Shown here: piece after piece, positions 23,647 through 32,583 of the stretch
Position numbering within the stretch: position 1 is the stretch's first letter
Layout of the letters: the number at the start of each line of letters is the position of its first letter
From: Caenimonas soli
Lineage (GTDB): Bacteria > Pseudomonadota > Gammaproteobacteria > Burkholderiales > Burkholderiaceae_C
Length of the DNA stretch: 64,000 nt
NCBI RefSeq assembly: GCF_013155545.1
Contig: NZ_JABJVV010000009.1
Span: 186,001 to 250,000 of the forward strand
Reading direction: 5' to 3'
The notes under the pieces: model-generated
Database searches by the model: none
The model's input: the letters and a program-made list of their open reading frames with translations, nothing else
Told to the model about the DNA's origin: nothing
Position numbers and translations under genes: made by a program

Positions 23647-24069
23647 TCACACCCGTCCACATATCGCGGCGGTGGCCATCAGGTCTTCGAGCAATGCGAG
23701 CGAGACCTTGCCCGAAACGGCGTACGGGTCGAGCTCGGGCTTTTCGGAGTACTTCAGCAGCAACGAATGGTTGAGCTTGGAGAGGTTGACCTGCCCCATG
23801 CTCCAGCCGCCGAAGCGCCGCTCGAAAATCTCTTCGTAGTGCAGCAGGGCGACGTCCTTGTGGCGCGCGTCGCGCTGGATGTGCCCGAACAGTTCGCTCA
23901 CCTGCATGCGGCCGCCTTCGATGGCCTGCAGGAAGATCCCGCCGCCGTAGCAGAGGATGCCGGTGATGCCGCTGACGGGATTGTGCTGGCGCGACTGCGA
24001 CAGGATGGCTTCGATCGCTTCCGGGCTGGGGTCCACCGCCCGGCTGGCGTAGAGAAGTCGGACCAACAT
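23647..24069 (-). CDS. Short BLUF-domain blue-light photoreceptor
   Basis: A 140-residue protein that is essentially one BLUF domain (about 1-95) plus a short C-terminal helical cap. The flavin-pocket residues are present: Tyr7 in RLLYAS, Asn in HNPVSGITG and Gln in IFLQAIEG. It therefore probably binds FAD and senses blue light, acting through protein contacts since there is no output domain. Its GGGAGGA ribosome site lies in the end of folE and the ATG is 2 bases after the folE stop, so the two are made together. Confidence 0.9.
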   Translation of the reverse strand: MLVRLLYASRAVDPSPEAIEAILSQSRQHNPVSGITGILCYGGGIFLQAIEGGRMQVSELFGHIQRDARHKDVALLHYEEIFERRFGGWSMGQVNLSKLNHSLLLKYSEKPELDPYAVSGKVSLALLEDLMATAAICGRV

Positions 24070-24071
24070 GA

Positions 24072-24788
24072 TCAGTTCCTCCCTGGGATAAGGGCCAGGA
24101 ATTCGCGCCGCAGCGCGGAATCCTTGAGGAATACGCCACGCATGACCGAGTTGATCATCTTGGCGTCCATGTCTTTCACGCCACGCCAGGCCATGCAGTA
24201 GTGGCTGGCCTCCATGACGATGGCCAGGCCGTCCGGCTGGGTTTTTTCCATGATCAGGTCGGCCAGTTGCACCACGGCCTCTTCCTGGATCTGCGGGCGG
24301 CCCATCACCCACTCGGCCAGCCGCGCGTACTTGGACAGGCCGATCACGTTGGTGTGCTCGTTGGGCATGATGCCGATCCAGACCTTGCCGATCACCGGGC
24401 AGAAATGGTGGCTGCAGGCGCTGCGCACCGTGATCGGGCCCACGATCATCAGCTCGTTCAGGTGTTCGGCGTTCGGGAACTCGGTGATGGCGGGTTGCTT
24501 GACGTAGCGGCCCCTGAACACCTCCAGGAGGTACATCTTCGCGACGCGGCGGGCCGTGTCACTGGTGTTGTGGTCGCTGGCCGTGTCGATGACCATGCTG
24601 TCGAGCACGCCTTGCATCTTGACCTCGACCTCGTCCAGCAGCTGCTCCAGCTCGCCGGGTTCGATGAAGGCGGCGATGTTGTCGTTAGAATGGAAGCGCT
24701 TGCGCGCCGCCTCGACGCGCTCGCGAATCTTCACCGACACGGGTATACCGACATCGCTGGTTGCATCCATGGAGTCTTGGGCTTTCAT
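24072..24788 (-). CDS. folE: GTP cyclohydrolase I
   Basis: First enzyme of tetrahydrofolate/pterin synthesis, converting GTP to 7,8-dihydroneopterin triphosphate. The product of about 238 residues has the zinc and active-site region SACSHHFCPVIGKV near 135 and SHYCMAWRGVKD near 205. Its product is the substrate of NudB, encoded at 29544-30008. The start is uncertain: ATG 24788, 24794 and 24770 are all in frame and none has a clear ribosome site; the domain begins well inside. Leads an operon with the BLUF and DUF429 genes. Confidence 0.92.
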   Translation of the reverse strand: MKAQDSMDATSDVGIPVSVKIRERVEAARKRFHSNDNIAAFIEPGELEQLLDEVEVKMQGVLDSMVIDTASDHNTSDTARRVAKMYLLEVFRGRYVKQPAITEFPNAEHLNELMIVGPITVRSACSHHFCPVIGKVWIGIMPNEHTNVIGLSKYARLAEWVMGRPQIQEEAVVQLADLIMEKTQPDGLAIVMEASHYCMAWRGVKDMDAKMINSVMRGVFLKDSALRREFLALIPGRN

Positions 24789-24873
24789 GAGCATGCTAAA
24801 TGGTAACACCGCCCGCTTTCGCCCGGTAGCCAAAGGTTTTTGAGGTTTGGCCTTTCCAGGCTTGGTGCAGTCG

Positions 24874-26562
24874 CTATAACTTCAATAGCACTTCCAGGTC
24901 CTGTAGGGTGTTGGCCTCGTGCAGCGGCTTGTCGAAGCGGATTCGCAGCATCCGGGGAAACCGGACGGCGATGCCGCTCTTGTGGCGGGGGCTGCGGTTG
25001 ATGCCCTCGAAACCCAGCTCGAACACCAGGGAAGGCTTGACGCTGCGCACCGGCCCGAACTTTTCCAGCGTGGTCCTGCGGATGATGGCATCGACCTGCC
25101 GGAACTCCTCGTCCGTCAGGCCCGAATAGGCTTTGGCGAAGGCCACCAGCTGAAGCGCGCCCGGCTGCGGCGGCTGCCGCTCGGCGATGGCCTCCAGGAC
25201 GGCGTCGGCCTCTTCCTTGTTTTCCGGCCGCCGGTTCCACACCGCGAAGGTGTAGTCGGTGTACACGGAAGCCCGGCGCCCGTGGCCGGCCTGGGCGTAG
25301 ACCAGCACGCAGTCGATCGTCATCGGATCGATCTTCCACTTCCACCACAGCCCCTCGGCCTTGGTGCGGCCGGTGCCGTAGGCGGCGTCCAGGCGCTTGA
25401 GCATGAAGCCCTCGACGCCCAGCTCGCGCGAGCGCTGGCGCTGCGTCGCGAAATCCAGCCACGACGAATGCGTTTCTATTGGCGAGACCTTGAAGCCCGT
25501 GCCCTGCAGCAAAGCCTCGAGGCGGGAACGCCGCTCGCGCTGGGGCAGGCCGCGGATGTCCTGCCGCTCCTGCTCCAGCAGGTCGTAGGCCATGAAGGTG
25601 ACCGGCGCATCGGCCAGCACCTTCTTGGTGAGCGTCTTGCGCCCGATGCGCTGCTGCAGCAGGGCGAACGGCGCCGGCCCGTCCCGCCACACCATGATCT
25701 CGCCATCCAGCACCGTGCCATCGGGCAGCGGCTGGGCCAGCGCCACGATCTCGGGGAAGCGCTCAGTCACCAGTTCCTCGCCGCGCGACCATAGCCATAC
25801 CTTGCCGGAGCGCTTGACGATCTGGCCCCGGATGCCGTCGTATTTCCATTCCACCTGCCAGTCGCTCACCGGCCCGAGCTTGGCGGTGAACACTTCGGGC
25901 GGCGCATCGAGCTGATGCGCCAGGAAGAACGGATAGGGCTGGCCTTCGTCGAGGGGCGCCCCGCCCTCGTCCTCCTTGGCGATGAGCGCCTGGAAGCGCT
26001 CGACCGACGGCAGCACCTTCCCATCGGTGTAGCCCATCATCCGCTGGGCCACGCGCTTGGCGTCGATGCCGCTGTGCGCGGCCAATGCCCTTTGCACCAG
26101 CAGCTTGCTGACGCCAACACGGAAGCCCCCGCCCACCAGCTTGGTCAGCAGGAAGCGGCCCTGGTCGTCGAGTTCGCGCCAATACGACTTCACACGAGCA
26201 GCGATCTCCGGCTCGCTCAAGCCGCGCAGCGGCAGCAGCCGGTCTTCGATCCAGTCCGCCAGGCCCACGTCGGAGGGCTCGCCTTCGCGCGGCAGGACAT
26301 GGGCAATGGTCTCGGCCAGGTCGCCGACAGCCTGATAGGACTCGTCGAACAGCCAAGGCGGAATTTGCGCGACCTCGCAGGCCAGCAGCGCCAGGCTGGC
26401 CATGGAAACCACTTGGCGCGGCTTGCCGCCGGAGAGAAAGTAAACGGCCCAGGCCGCGTCCCGGGCCGGCGCCTGCCCGAAGTAGCGCTGCAGGGCTTCG
26501 ACCTTGGCGTTGGTCGAAGTGGTCGCGTCCAGTTCGGCGAACAGGCGGGAGAAGCGTTTCAT
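24874..26562 (-). CDS. ATP-dependent DNA ligase (ligase-associated repair system)
   Basis: Seals DNA nicks using ATP. The 562-residue product has an N-terminal DNA-binding ligase domain (about 1-190), an adenylation domain with the nucleotidyl-lysine motif EWKYDGIRGQ near residue 243, VLDGEIMVW, FMAYDLLE, GVEGFMLK and WWKWK, and a C-terminal OB-fold. It is not NHEJ LigD (no primase or phosphoesterase). It overlaps the upstream exonuclease gene by four bases (ATGA). Partner helicase Lhr lies about 7.5 kb downstream on the same strand. Confidence 0.92.
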   Translation of the reverse strand: MKRFSRLFAELDATTSTNAKVEALQRYFGQAPARDAAWAVYFLSGGKPRQVVSMASLALLACEVAQIPPWLFDESYQAVGDLAETIAHVLPREGEPSDVGLADWIEDRLLPLRGLSEPEIAARVKSYWRELDDQGRFLLTKLVGGGFRVGVSKLLVQRALAAHSGIDAKRVAQRMMGYTDGKVLPSVERFQALIAKEDEGGAPLDEGQPYPFFLAHQLDAPPEVFTAKLGPVSDWQVEWKYDGIRGQIVKRSGKVWLWSRGEELVTERFPEIVALAQPLPDGTVLDGEIMVWRDGPAPFALLQQRIGRKTLTKKVLADAPVTFMAYDLLEQERQDIRGLPQRERRSRLEALLQGTGFKVSPIETHSSWLDFATQRQRSRELGVEGFMLKRLDAAYGTGRTKAEGLWWKWKIDPMTIDCVLVYAQAGHGRRASVYTDYTFAVWNRRPENKEEADAVLEAIAERQPPQPGALQLVAFAKAYSGLTDEEFRQVDAIIRRTTLEKFGPVRSVKPSLVFELGFEGINRSPRHKSGIAVRFPRMLRIRFDKPLHEANTLQDLEVLLKL

Positions 26563-27581
26563 GTCGAGGTGGGTGCCTCCACATCCGCCTCGACCAGATC
26601 ATCGCCGTACTCGGTATCGAACGCCTCCGCCTGCAAGCCCTGCTCGCCCAGATAGCGAACCATGACGGGAACACTGCCATGCGTGACGATGATGCGTTGC
26701 GCGCCGGTGGCGGCGATGGCGCCCATGAGGCCCGGCCAGTCGGCGTGGTCTGACAGCACGAAGCCGCGGTCGTAGCCGCCGCGCCGCCGTGCGCCGCGCA
26801 ACTGCATCCAGCCGCTGGCGAATGCAGTTTGCGCATCGCCGAAGCGGCGCATCCACGGGCTGGCAGCTGCGCTGGGCGGGCAGATGACGAGCGCCCGCTT
26901 GAGGTCCGCCTTGTCCTTGATGTCGGTGACCATGCGGGTCTCCGGCAATTCGACGCCGGCCGCGCGGTAGGCGCGGTTGAGCGGCTCCACCGCGCCGTGC
27001 ACGATGATCGGCCCGATGGAAGGGTCCACGCCGCTCAGGATGCGCTGGGCCTTGCCGAAGCTGTAGCAGGTGAGCACGCTGGCGCGGCCGGCGACCACGT
27101 TGCGGCCCCACCAGCCATTGATGTCGGCAAAGATTTCCTCGTCCGGGCTCCAGCGGTAGATCGGCAGCCCGAACGTCGACTCGGTGATGAAGACGTTGCA
27201 TTTCACCGGCTCGAAAGGCGCGCAGGTCTTGTCGGGGGCGACCTTGTAGTCGCCACTCGCCACCCAAACCCGGCCGCCATGCTCCAGGCGCACCTGGGCC
27301 GACCCCAGCACGTGGCCGGCGGGATGCAGCGAGAGCCCTATGCCGTTGTGGACGATGCGTTCTCCGTAGGGCAAGGTTTGCAAATCGATCTCGCCCAGTC
27401 GGGTGCGCAGCACACCTTCGGCCTGCTGCGCCGCCAGGTAGTGGCCATTGCCGATGCGGGCGTGATCGGAATGCGCATGGGTGATCACCGCCCGCGCGAC
27501 CGGCCGCCAGGGGTCGATGTAGAAATCTCCCGGCGGACAGTACAGGCCTTCGGGCCGCTGGACGATCAGGTCTGGCGCCAT
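26559..27581 (-). CDS. Ligase-associated DNA-damage-response exonuclease (MBL fold)
   Basis: Metallo-beta-lactamase/beta-CASP-type nuclease related to RNA 3'-end processing factors, 340 residues. Metal ligands are in THAHSDHAR (near 35), PAGHVLGSA (near 89), the Asp of SGDYK (near 110) and FVLSDHADWPG (near 275). It is translationally coupled to the downstream ATP-dependent ligase, the standard pairing of this repair set. Its start lies 11 bases after the clsB-type stop, so it may be read from the upstream cluster. Confidence 0.9.
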   Translation of the reverse strand: MAPDLIVQRPEGLYCPPGDFYIDPWRPVARAVITHAHSDHARIGNGHYLAAQQAEGVLRTRLGEIDLQTLPYGERIVHNGIGLSLHPAGHVLGSAQVRLEHGGRVWVASGDYKVAPDKTCAPFEPVKCNVFITESTFGLPIYRWSPDEEIFADINGWWGRNVVAGRASVLTCYSFGKAQRILSGVDPSIGPIIVHGAVEPLNRAYRAAGVELPETRMVTDIKDKADLKRALVICPPSAAASPWMRRFGDAQTAFASGWMQLRGARRRGGYDRGFVLSDHADWPGLMGAIAATGAQRIIVTHGSVPVMVRYLGEQGLQAEAFDTEYGDDLVEADVEAPTST

Positions 27582-27592
27582 GCGGGACTGGC

Positions 27593-28810
27593 CTACAGGT
27601 ACTTCTGGCCCTGGAACAGGAGGGCCAGCCGCATGAGCGCCATCGCCAGGTACTCCATGGCGCGCTGGCGCAACGGCCGGTTGCCATATTCATCCGCGTT
27701 CACCACGCGCCCCGCATGTTGCATCGCTTCGAGCAGCCGGCCGCGCAGCAGCCCGGCAAACCCGGCGTCCTCGACCACGACATTGGCTTCGCGGGCCAGC
27801 AACAGGCTCAACGGGTCGAGATTTGACGAACCCACGGTGGCCCAGCGGCCGTCGATCACCGCCACCTTCGCGTGCAGGAAGCTGGGCGAGTACTCATGGA
27901 TCTGCACGCCGGCCCGTAGCAACGCCCCGTAAACCGGCCGAGCCGCGTAGTACTGCATGAAGTATTCGTAGCGCCCCTGGAGCAGCAACTGCACCTTGAC
28001 GCCGCGCCGCGCCGCCGTCACCAGCGCTTGCCGCATCCTGCGACCCGGCACGAAGTAGGCATTGGCGATGATGATTTCCTCGCGCGCCCGGCCTATCGCG
28101 CGGCGGTAGGCACGGTCTATGCGCGCCCGGTTGCGAACGTTGTCGCGCAAGAGCAGTGCCGCCCGGGCCCGCGGCTGGTCGGGGGCGGGCCTGCCGGCGG
28201 CAGCCCGCATGGTGGCCGCCGAGGCACGCAGCGAATCGATGGCGCCAGCCAGCCAGGCCTTGCGAATGTCGCGCATCGCTTGCATGCGCAGCCACAGCTG
28301 CGCCATCGCGGCCTGCGCTTCGACGACCAGCGGCCCGGTGATCCGCACGGCAAAATCGAATCGCGGCGCCTGCAGCACCCCATGGTTGGGGTCGTGGAGA
28401 TCGTCCAGGATGTTGATGCCGCCGCAGAAGGCCACCTGCCCATCGACCACGCACAGCTTGCGATGCAGCCGGCGCCAGTTGCCCGGCCACAGCATCCCCA
28501 GTCGCCCCGGCGGCGCATAGACGCGCCAATCGACGCCGGCATTCAGAAAACGTTCGCGCCAAGCCGGCGGCAAGTGCGGGGTGCCAAAGCCATCGGTGAG
28601 CACATTCACGCTGACGCCGCGGCGCGCCGCGCGCTCCAATGCATAGGCCACTTCGGTGGCCTGCCCTGTGAAGTCGAAGATATAGGTTTCCAGCCGCACC
28701 TCGTGTGTGGCCAGCTCGATCGCATCCACCAACGCGGCAAACAGCTCGCCGCTCCCCTCGAGCAGCCGCAGTTCATGCCCCGCGCGTAGAGTCGAAGCGG
28801 CTCGGGCCAT
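27593..28810 (-). CDS. clsB: Cardiolipin synthase ClsB-type phospholipase D family protein
   Basis: Condenses phospholipids into cardiolipin. The 405-residue product has two HKD (phospholipase D) motifs: HRKLCVVDGQVAFCGG near 115 and HAKVAVIDGRWATVGSSNLDP near 323. No clear transmembrane segment, as in ClsB. ATG 28810 follows the preceding stop by 2 bases. With the EEP gene just upstream it forms the pair known from Proteobacteria (YbhP-ClsB). Confidence 0.88.
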   Translation of the reverse strand: MARAASTLRAGHELRLLEGSGELFAALVDAIELATHEVRLETYIFDFTGQATEVAYALERAARRGVSVNVLTDGFGTPHLPPAWRERFLNAGVDWRVYAPPGRLGMLWPGNWRRLHRKLCVVDGQVAFCGGINILDDLHDPNHGVLQAPRFDFAVRITGPLVVEAQAAMAQLWLRMQAMRDIRKAWLAGAIDSLRASAATMRAAAGRPAPDQPRARAALLLRDNVRNRARIDRAYRRAIGRAREEIIIANAYFVPGRRMRQALVTAARRGVKVQLLLQGRYEYFMQYYAARPVYGALLRAGVQIHEYSPSFLHAKVAVIDGRWATVGSSNLDPLSLLLAREANVVVEDAGFAGLLRGRLLEAMQHAGRVVNADEYGNRPLRQRAMEYLAMALMRLALLFQGQKYL

Positions 28811-28812
28811 CC

Positions 28813-29547
28813 CTACACCTTGAACTCCGCGATCAGCGGAAGATGGTCGGACATGCGCCACCAGATTCGGCCGCGGGGAATCTCCACGCCCATGGGCTTG
28901 AGGCCACGCGCATAGACATAGTCCAGCTGGGTCAAAGGCAGGCGTGACGGATAGGTGTATTGCCGCTCGCCGGTGAAGTCTTTCAGGCCGGCCTCATTCA
29001 TCGCGCCACGCAACTTGCCGCCCCAGTCGTTGAAGTCGCCCGCCACCACCAAGGCCTCGCGCCGCGGCACTTCGCGCTTGATGTAGCCCGCCACCTGCTG
29101 GACCTGGCGTATCCGGCTGCCGGCAATCAGGCCCAGGTGCAGCACGATCACGTGGATGGGCCGGCCGTGGGCGAGCACCTTCACGTGGAGCAGGCCGCGC
29201 TGCTCGAACCGGTGATCGGACACGTCCTCGTGCCCGCGCGAGATGACGGGCCATCGCGTCAGCAAGGCGTTGCCGTGCTCGCCGTGCTTGGTGGTGGCGT
29301 TGGTCTGGTAGACCGCCTCATAGCCCTCGGGGGCCAGGAACTCCGCCTGCGGCAGCTCGGGCCAGCGGGTGAAGTACTGCTCTTCGCGCCGGTGCAGCTT
29401 GCGCACCTCCTGCAGGCAGACGATGTCGGCGTCGAGCTGCTCCACGGCGTGGCCTATGTTGTGGATCTCGAGGCGGCGGGTGAAGCCCACGCCCTGCACG
29501 CCTTTGTGGATGTTGTAAGTGGCGACTCGTAATATGCCTGCTCTCAT
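28813..29547 (-). CDS. Endonuclease/exonuclease/phosphatase-family protein (YbhP-like)
   Basis: A 244-residue EEP-fold enzyme. Motifs: TYNIHKG near residue 10, CLQEVRKL near 45, GDFNDWGG near 165 and MSDHLPLIAEF at the end. These supply the Mg2+ site of DNase I-like phosphodiesterases. It overlaps nudB by four bases and precedes clsB by 2, so all three are coupled. Synteny with ClsB suggests a lipid-phosphate or nucleotide substrate, unproven. Confidence 0.85.
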   Translation of the reverse strand: MRAGILRVATYNIHKGVQGVGFTRRLEIHNIGHAVEQLDADIVCLQEVRKLHRREEQYFTRWPELPQAEFLAPEGYEAVYQTNATTKHGEHGNALLTRWPVISRGHEDVSDHRFEQRGLLHVKVLAHGRPIHVIVLHLGLIAGSRIRQVQQVAGYIKREVPRREALVVAGDFNDWGGKLRGAMNEAGLKDFTGERQYTYPSRLPLTQLDYVYARGLKPMGVEIPRGRIWWRMSDHLPLIAEFKV

Positions 29548-30008
29548 CCGGCAAATTGTGGCAGCAACAGGATCGCCTCGGCGTTGGACGGCGAAAAGCA
29601 GGCGTCGGCCGCTTTGCGCCAAGGTAACCACAGGTATCCCGTGTGCTCGCGCGGGTTCAGCGTGACCGGCGTGCCCTCGGGCACGCACAGCCCGAAAACA
29701 TGTTCGGTGTTGCGGGTGACACCGGGCGCGTAGCGGTGCTGCCAGCGCGGGTAGATGTCATAGATGTTTTCCAGGCCCCAGTCCTGCAAGCCCGTCTCCA
29801 GGATCGTGCCGGGGCCGCAGCTGATGCCCGTTTCCTCGAACACCTCGCGCGCGGCGGTCTGCGCCAGGTCCTCGTTCAGGGCATCCTTGCTGCCCGTCAC
29901 CGACTGCCAGTAATTGGGCGCGTCGGCGCGGTTGATCAACAGCACATCGAGAGCCGGGGTGTAGATCACCACCAGCACCGATTCCGGAATCTTGAAAGGG
30001 CGAGACAT
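29544..30008 (-). CDS. nudB: Dihydroneopterin triphosphate diphosphatase (NUDIX)
   Basis: Removes pyrophosphate from dihydroneopterin triphosphate in folate synthesis. The 154-residue product has a NUDIX box (AAREVFEETG) and the NudB hallmark HRYAPGVTRNTEHVF near residue 92. Compared with E. coli the first Nudix glycine-to-Glu gap is one residue longer. Downstream of aspS, separated by palindromic repeats, as is usual in beta-proteobacteria. Confidence 0.9.
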   Translation of the reverse strand: MSRPFKIPESVLVVIYTPALDVLLINRADAPNYWQSVTGSKDALNEDLAQTAAREVFEETGISCGPGTILETGLQDWGLENIYDIYPRWQHRYAPGVTRNTEHVFGLCVPEGTPVTLNPREHTGYLWLPWRKAADACFSPSNAEAILLLPQFAG

Positions 30009-30017
30009 GGCTGTATT

Positions 30018-30110
30018 GTCATTGCGGGCTTGACCCGCAATCCATCATGGCACGGCGCAACCTGGATCCCGGGAGCTGAAACCCCGGACTTGATCCGGGG
30101 CCGGCATGAC
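30018..30110. repeat. Two palindromic repeat units between aspS and nudB
   Basis: Unit one: GTCAT (30018), stem TGCGGG, loop CTTGA (30029-30033), stem CCCGCA, ATCCA (to 30044). Unit two is a mosaic: TGGATCCCGGGAGC remnants, then stem CCCCGGA, loop CTTGA (30089-30093), stem TCCGGGG, ending GGCATGAC (30110). The stems are both perfect but of different sequence. The second unit keeps CTTGA orientation although its outer flanks are inverted, suggesting recombination or insertion between units. Confidence 0.75.
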
Positions 30111-30116
30111 AAATCC

Positions 30117-31919
30117 TTAAGCCGTCTGCGTATTGCGCAGCTTGATGTGCAGCTCGCGCAGCTGCTTCTCGTCCACCGGGCCAGGGGCCTGCGTCAGTAG
30201 GTCCTGGGCGCGCTGCGTCTTTGGGAAGGCGATCACGTCGCGCAGGCTTTCGGCGCCCGTCATCAACATGACGAAGCGGTCCAGGCCGATGGCGATGCCG
30301 CCGTGCGGGGGCGCGCCGTATTGCAGCGCGTCCAGCAGGAAGCCGAACTTGAGCTGGGCTTCCTCGGCGTCGATCTTGAGCGCGCGGAACACCTTGCTTT
30401 GCACGTCTTCGCGATGGATACGCACCGAGCCGCCGCCTAGTTCGATGCCGTTGAGCACGGCGTCGTAAGCCTTGGCGACGCAGCGGCCGGGATCCGTTTC
30501 CAGCCAGTCCTCGTGCCCATCCTTGGGCGACGTGAACGGGTGGTGCACGGCGTTCCAGCGCTGGGCATCGTCGTCGAATTCGAACATCGGGAAATCGACC
30601 ACCCACAGCGGCTTCCATTCGCCTTGCATCAGGCCGTGGGCCTTGCCGAATTCGCTGTGGCCGACCTTGACGCGCAGCGCGCCGATGGCGTCGTTCACGA
30701 CCTTGGCCTTGTCGGCGCCGAAGAAGATCAGGTCGCCGCTGGCAGCGCCGGTGCGCTTCAGGATTTCGGCGATCGCCGCGTCATGGATGTTCTTGACGAT
30801 GGGCGACTGCAGGCCCTCGCGACCGCCGGCGATGTCGTTGACCTTGATCCACGCCAGGCCCTTGGCCCCGTAGATCTTGACGAACTCGGTGTAGCCGTCG
30901 ATCTCGCTGCGGCTCATCTCGCTGCCGCCCGGCACGCGCAACGCCACCACGCGCCCGTCCGGCGAATTGGCCGGGCCCGAGAAGACCTTGAAGTCGACGT
31001 CCTTCATCACGTCGGTGAGTTCGGTGAACTCGAGCTGGACGCGCAGGTCGGGCTTGTCCGAGCCGTACAGGCGCATCGCCTCGGTGTGCGTCATCACCGG
31101 GAAGGCGGGCATGTCGACGCCGATCACGTTCTTGAATGTGCTGCGGATCATCCCCTCGAACATCGTGCGGATCTCCTCCTCGTCCAGGAAGGAGGTTTCC
31201 ACGTCGATCTGGGTGAATTCGGGCTGGCGGTCGGCGCGCAGGTCTTCGTCGCGGAAGCACTTGGTGATCTGGTAGTAGCGGTCGTAGCCGGCCACCATCA
31301 GCAGCTGCTTGAACAGCTGCGGGGACTGCGGCAGCGCGAAGAACATGCCGTCGTGCACGCGGCTGGGCACCAGGTAGTCGCGCGCGCCCTCGGGCGTGCT
31401 CTTCGTGAGCATCGGCGTCTCGATGTCGATGAAACCGTTGGCGTCGAGGAACTTGCGCACCTCCATCGTCACCTTGTAACGCAGCATCAGGTTGTTCTGC
31501 ATGTACGGGCGACGCAGGTCCAGCACGCGGTGGACCAGGCGGGTCGTTTCCGACAGGTTTTCGTCGTCCAGCTGGAACGGGGGCGTCACCGAAGGATTGA
31601 GCACCGTCAGCTCATGGCACAGAATCTCGATCTTGCCGCTCTTCAGGTGGTCATTGGTCGTTCCCGCGGGACGTGCGCGCACCAGGCCCTTGACCTGGAC
31701 GCAGAACTCGTTGCGCAGGCCCTCGGCCACCTTGAACGTCTCGGCGCGATCCGGGTCGCATACGACCTGAACATAGCCTTCGCGGTCACGCAGGTCCACG
31801 AAGATCACCCCGCCATGGTCGCGCCGGCGGTTGACCCAGCCGCAGAGGGTGATGGTCTGGCCCAGCAGGGCTTCGGTGACGAGACCGCAATAGGTCGTAC
31901 GCATTTTCTGGGAAGACAT
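30117..31919 (-). CDS. aspS: Aspartyl-tRNA synthetase
   Basis: Class II aminoacyl-tRNA synthetase, 600 residues. It has the N-terminal OB anticodon domain ([21 protein letters not shown]), class II motifs ([20 protein letters not shown] near residue 220), the bacterial GAD insertion domain, and motif 3 near the end ([13 protein letters not shown]). Start ATG 31919 ([11 protein letters not shown]) is used; MRTTYC at 31904 is an alternative. Member of the fmdB-DUF502-aspS run. Confidence 0.96.
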   Translation of the reverse strand: MSSQKMRTTYCGLVTEALLGQTITLCGWVNRRRDHGGVIFVDLRDREGYVQVVCDPDRAETFKVAEGLRNEFCVQVKGLVRARPAGTTNDHLKSGKIEILCHELTVLNPSVTPPFQLDDENLSETTRLVHRVLDLRRPYMQNNLMLRYKVTMEVRKFLDANGFIDIETPMLTKSTPEGARDYLVPSRVHDGMFFALPQSPQLFKQLLMVAGYDRYYQITKCFRDEDLRADRQPEFTQIDVETSFLDEEEIRTMFEGMIRSTFKNVIGVDMPAFPVMTHTEAMRLYGSDKPDLRVQLEFTELTDVMKDVDFKVFSGPANSPDGRVVALRVPGGSEMSRSEIDGYTEFVKIYGAKGLAWIKVNDIAGGREGLQSPIVKNIHDAAIAEILKRTGAASGDLIFFGADKAKVVNDAIGALRVKVGHSEFGKAHGLMQGEWKPLWVVDFPMFEFDDDAQRWNAVHHPFTSPKDGHEDWLETDPGRCVAKAYDAVLNGIELGGGSVRIHREDVQSKVFRALKIDAEEAQLKFGFLLDALQYGAPPHGGIAIGLDRFVMLMTGAESLRDVIAFPKTQRAQDLLTQAPGPVDEKQLRELHIKLRNTQTA

Positions 31920-31964
31920 GGGGAGAACCTTTATGGAAGGACGGGCCGCCAAAGGCGCGGCTCG

Positions 31965-32576
31965 TTATCCTCTGTTACTGGCTGACGGCGCGACGACGCC
32001 CATGGAGATGACGTACTTGAGCGCCTCGTCGACGCTCATTTTCAACTCCACGCAATCGCTCTTGCGCAGCATCACGAAGTAGCCGCCCGTGGGGTTGGGC
32101 GTGGTGGGCACGTAGACGCTGAGATAGTCGCCCACGAGGTAGTTGGCGACGTCGCCGCCGGGCGTGCCCGTGACGAAGCCGATGGTCCAGACGTCGGGCC
32201 GCGGCCACTGCACGAGTACGGCCGTGCGGAACGCGTTGCCGCTTTCCGAGAACAGCGTGTCGGACACCTGCTTGACGCTGGAATAGATGGAGCGAACGAC
32301 CGGGATGCGGCTGACCGCCTGGTCGCCCCAGTTGACGAGCTTCTTGCCCACGAAATTGCTGACCACCGCGCCGACCAGCAGCAGGATGCCCAGCGTGAGC
32401 AGCACGCCGAAACCCGGGATGTGGACGCCGATCAGGCGGTCGGGGTGCCAGGCCTCGGGCAGGATCAGCAGCGTGCGATCCAGCGTGCCGATGATCCATT
32501 GCAGGACGGCGATCGTGATCGCGACCGGAACGATGACCAGCAGTCCCGACACGAGCCATTTGCGCAGAGCGAGCAT
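31965..32576 (-). CDS. DUF502-family membrane protein
   Basis: A 203-residue inner-membrane protein with two strong membrane segments (about 6-30 and 55-80) and a soluble C-terminal domain. Characteristic motifs are GIHIPGFG-like GVHIPGFGVL near 50, RIPVVRSIYSSVKQV near 90 and the FVTGTPGG region. The function is unknown. It sits between fmdB and aspS, the conserved order in many beta-proteobacteria. ATG 32576 was chosen because the open frame upstream lies in the fmdB gene. Confidence 0.88.
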   Translation of the reverse strand: MLALRKWLVSGLLVIVPVAITIAVLQWIIGTLDRTLLILPEAWHPDRLIGVHIPGFGVLLTLGILLLVGAVVSNFVGKKLVNWGDQAVSRIPVVRSIYSSVKQVSDTLFSESGNAFRTAVLVQWPRPDVWTIGFVTGTPGGDVANYLVGDYLSVYVPTTPNPTGGYFVMLRKSDCVELKMSVDEALKYVISMGVVAPSASNRG

Positions 32577-32583
32577 GGCGTCC

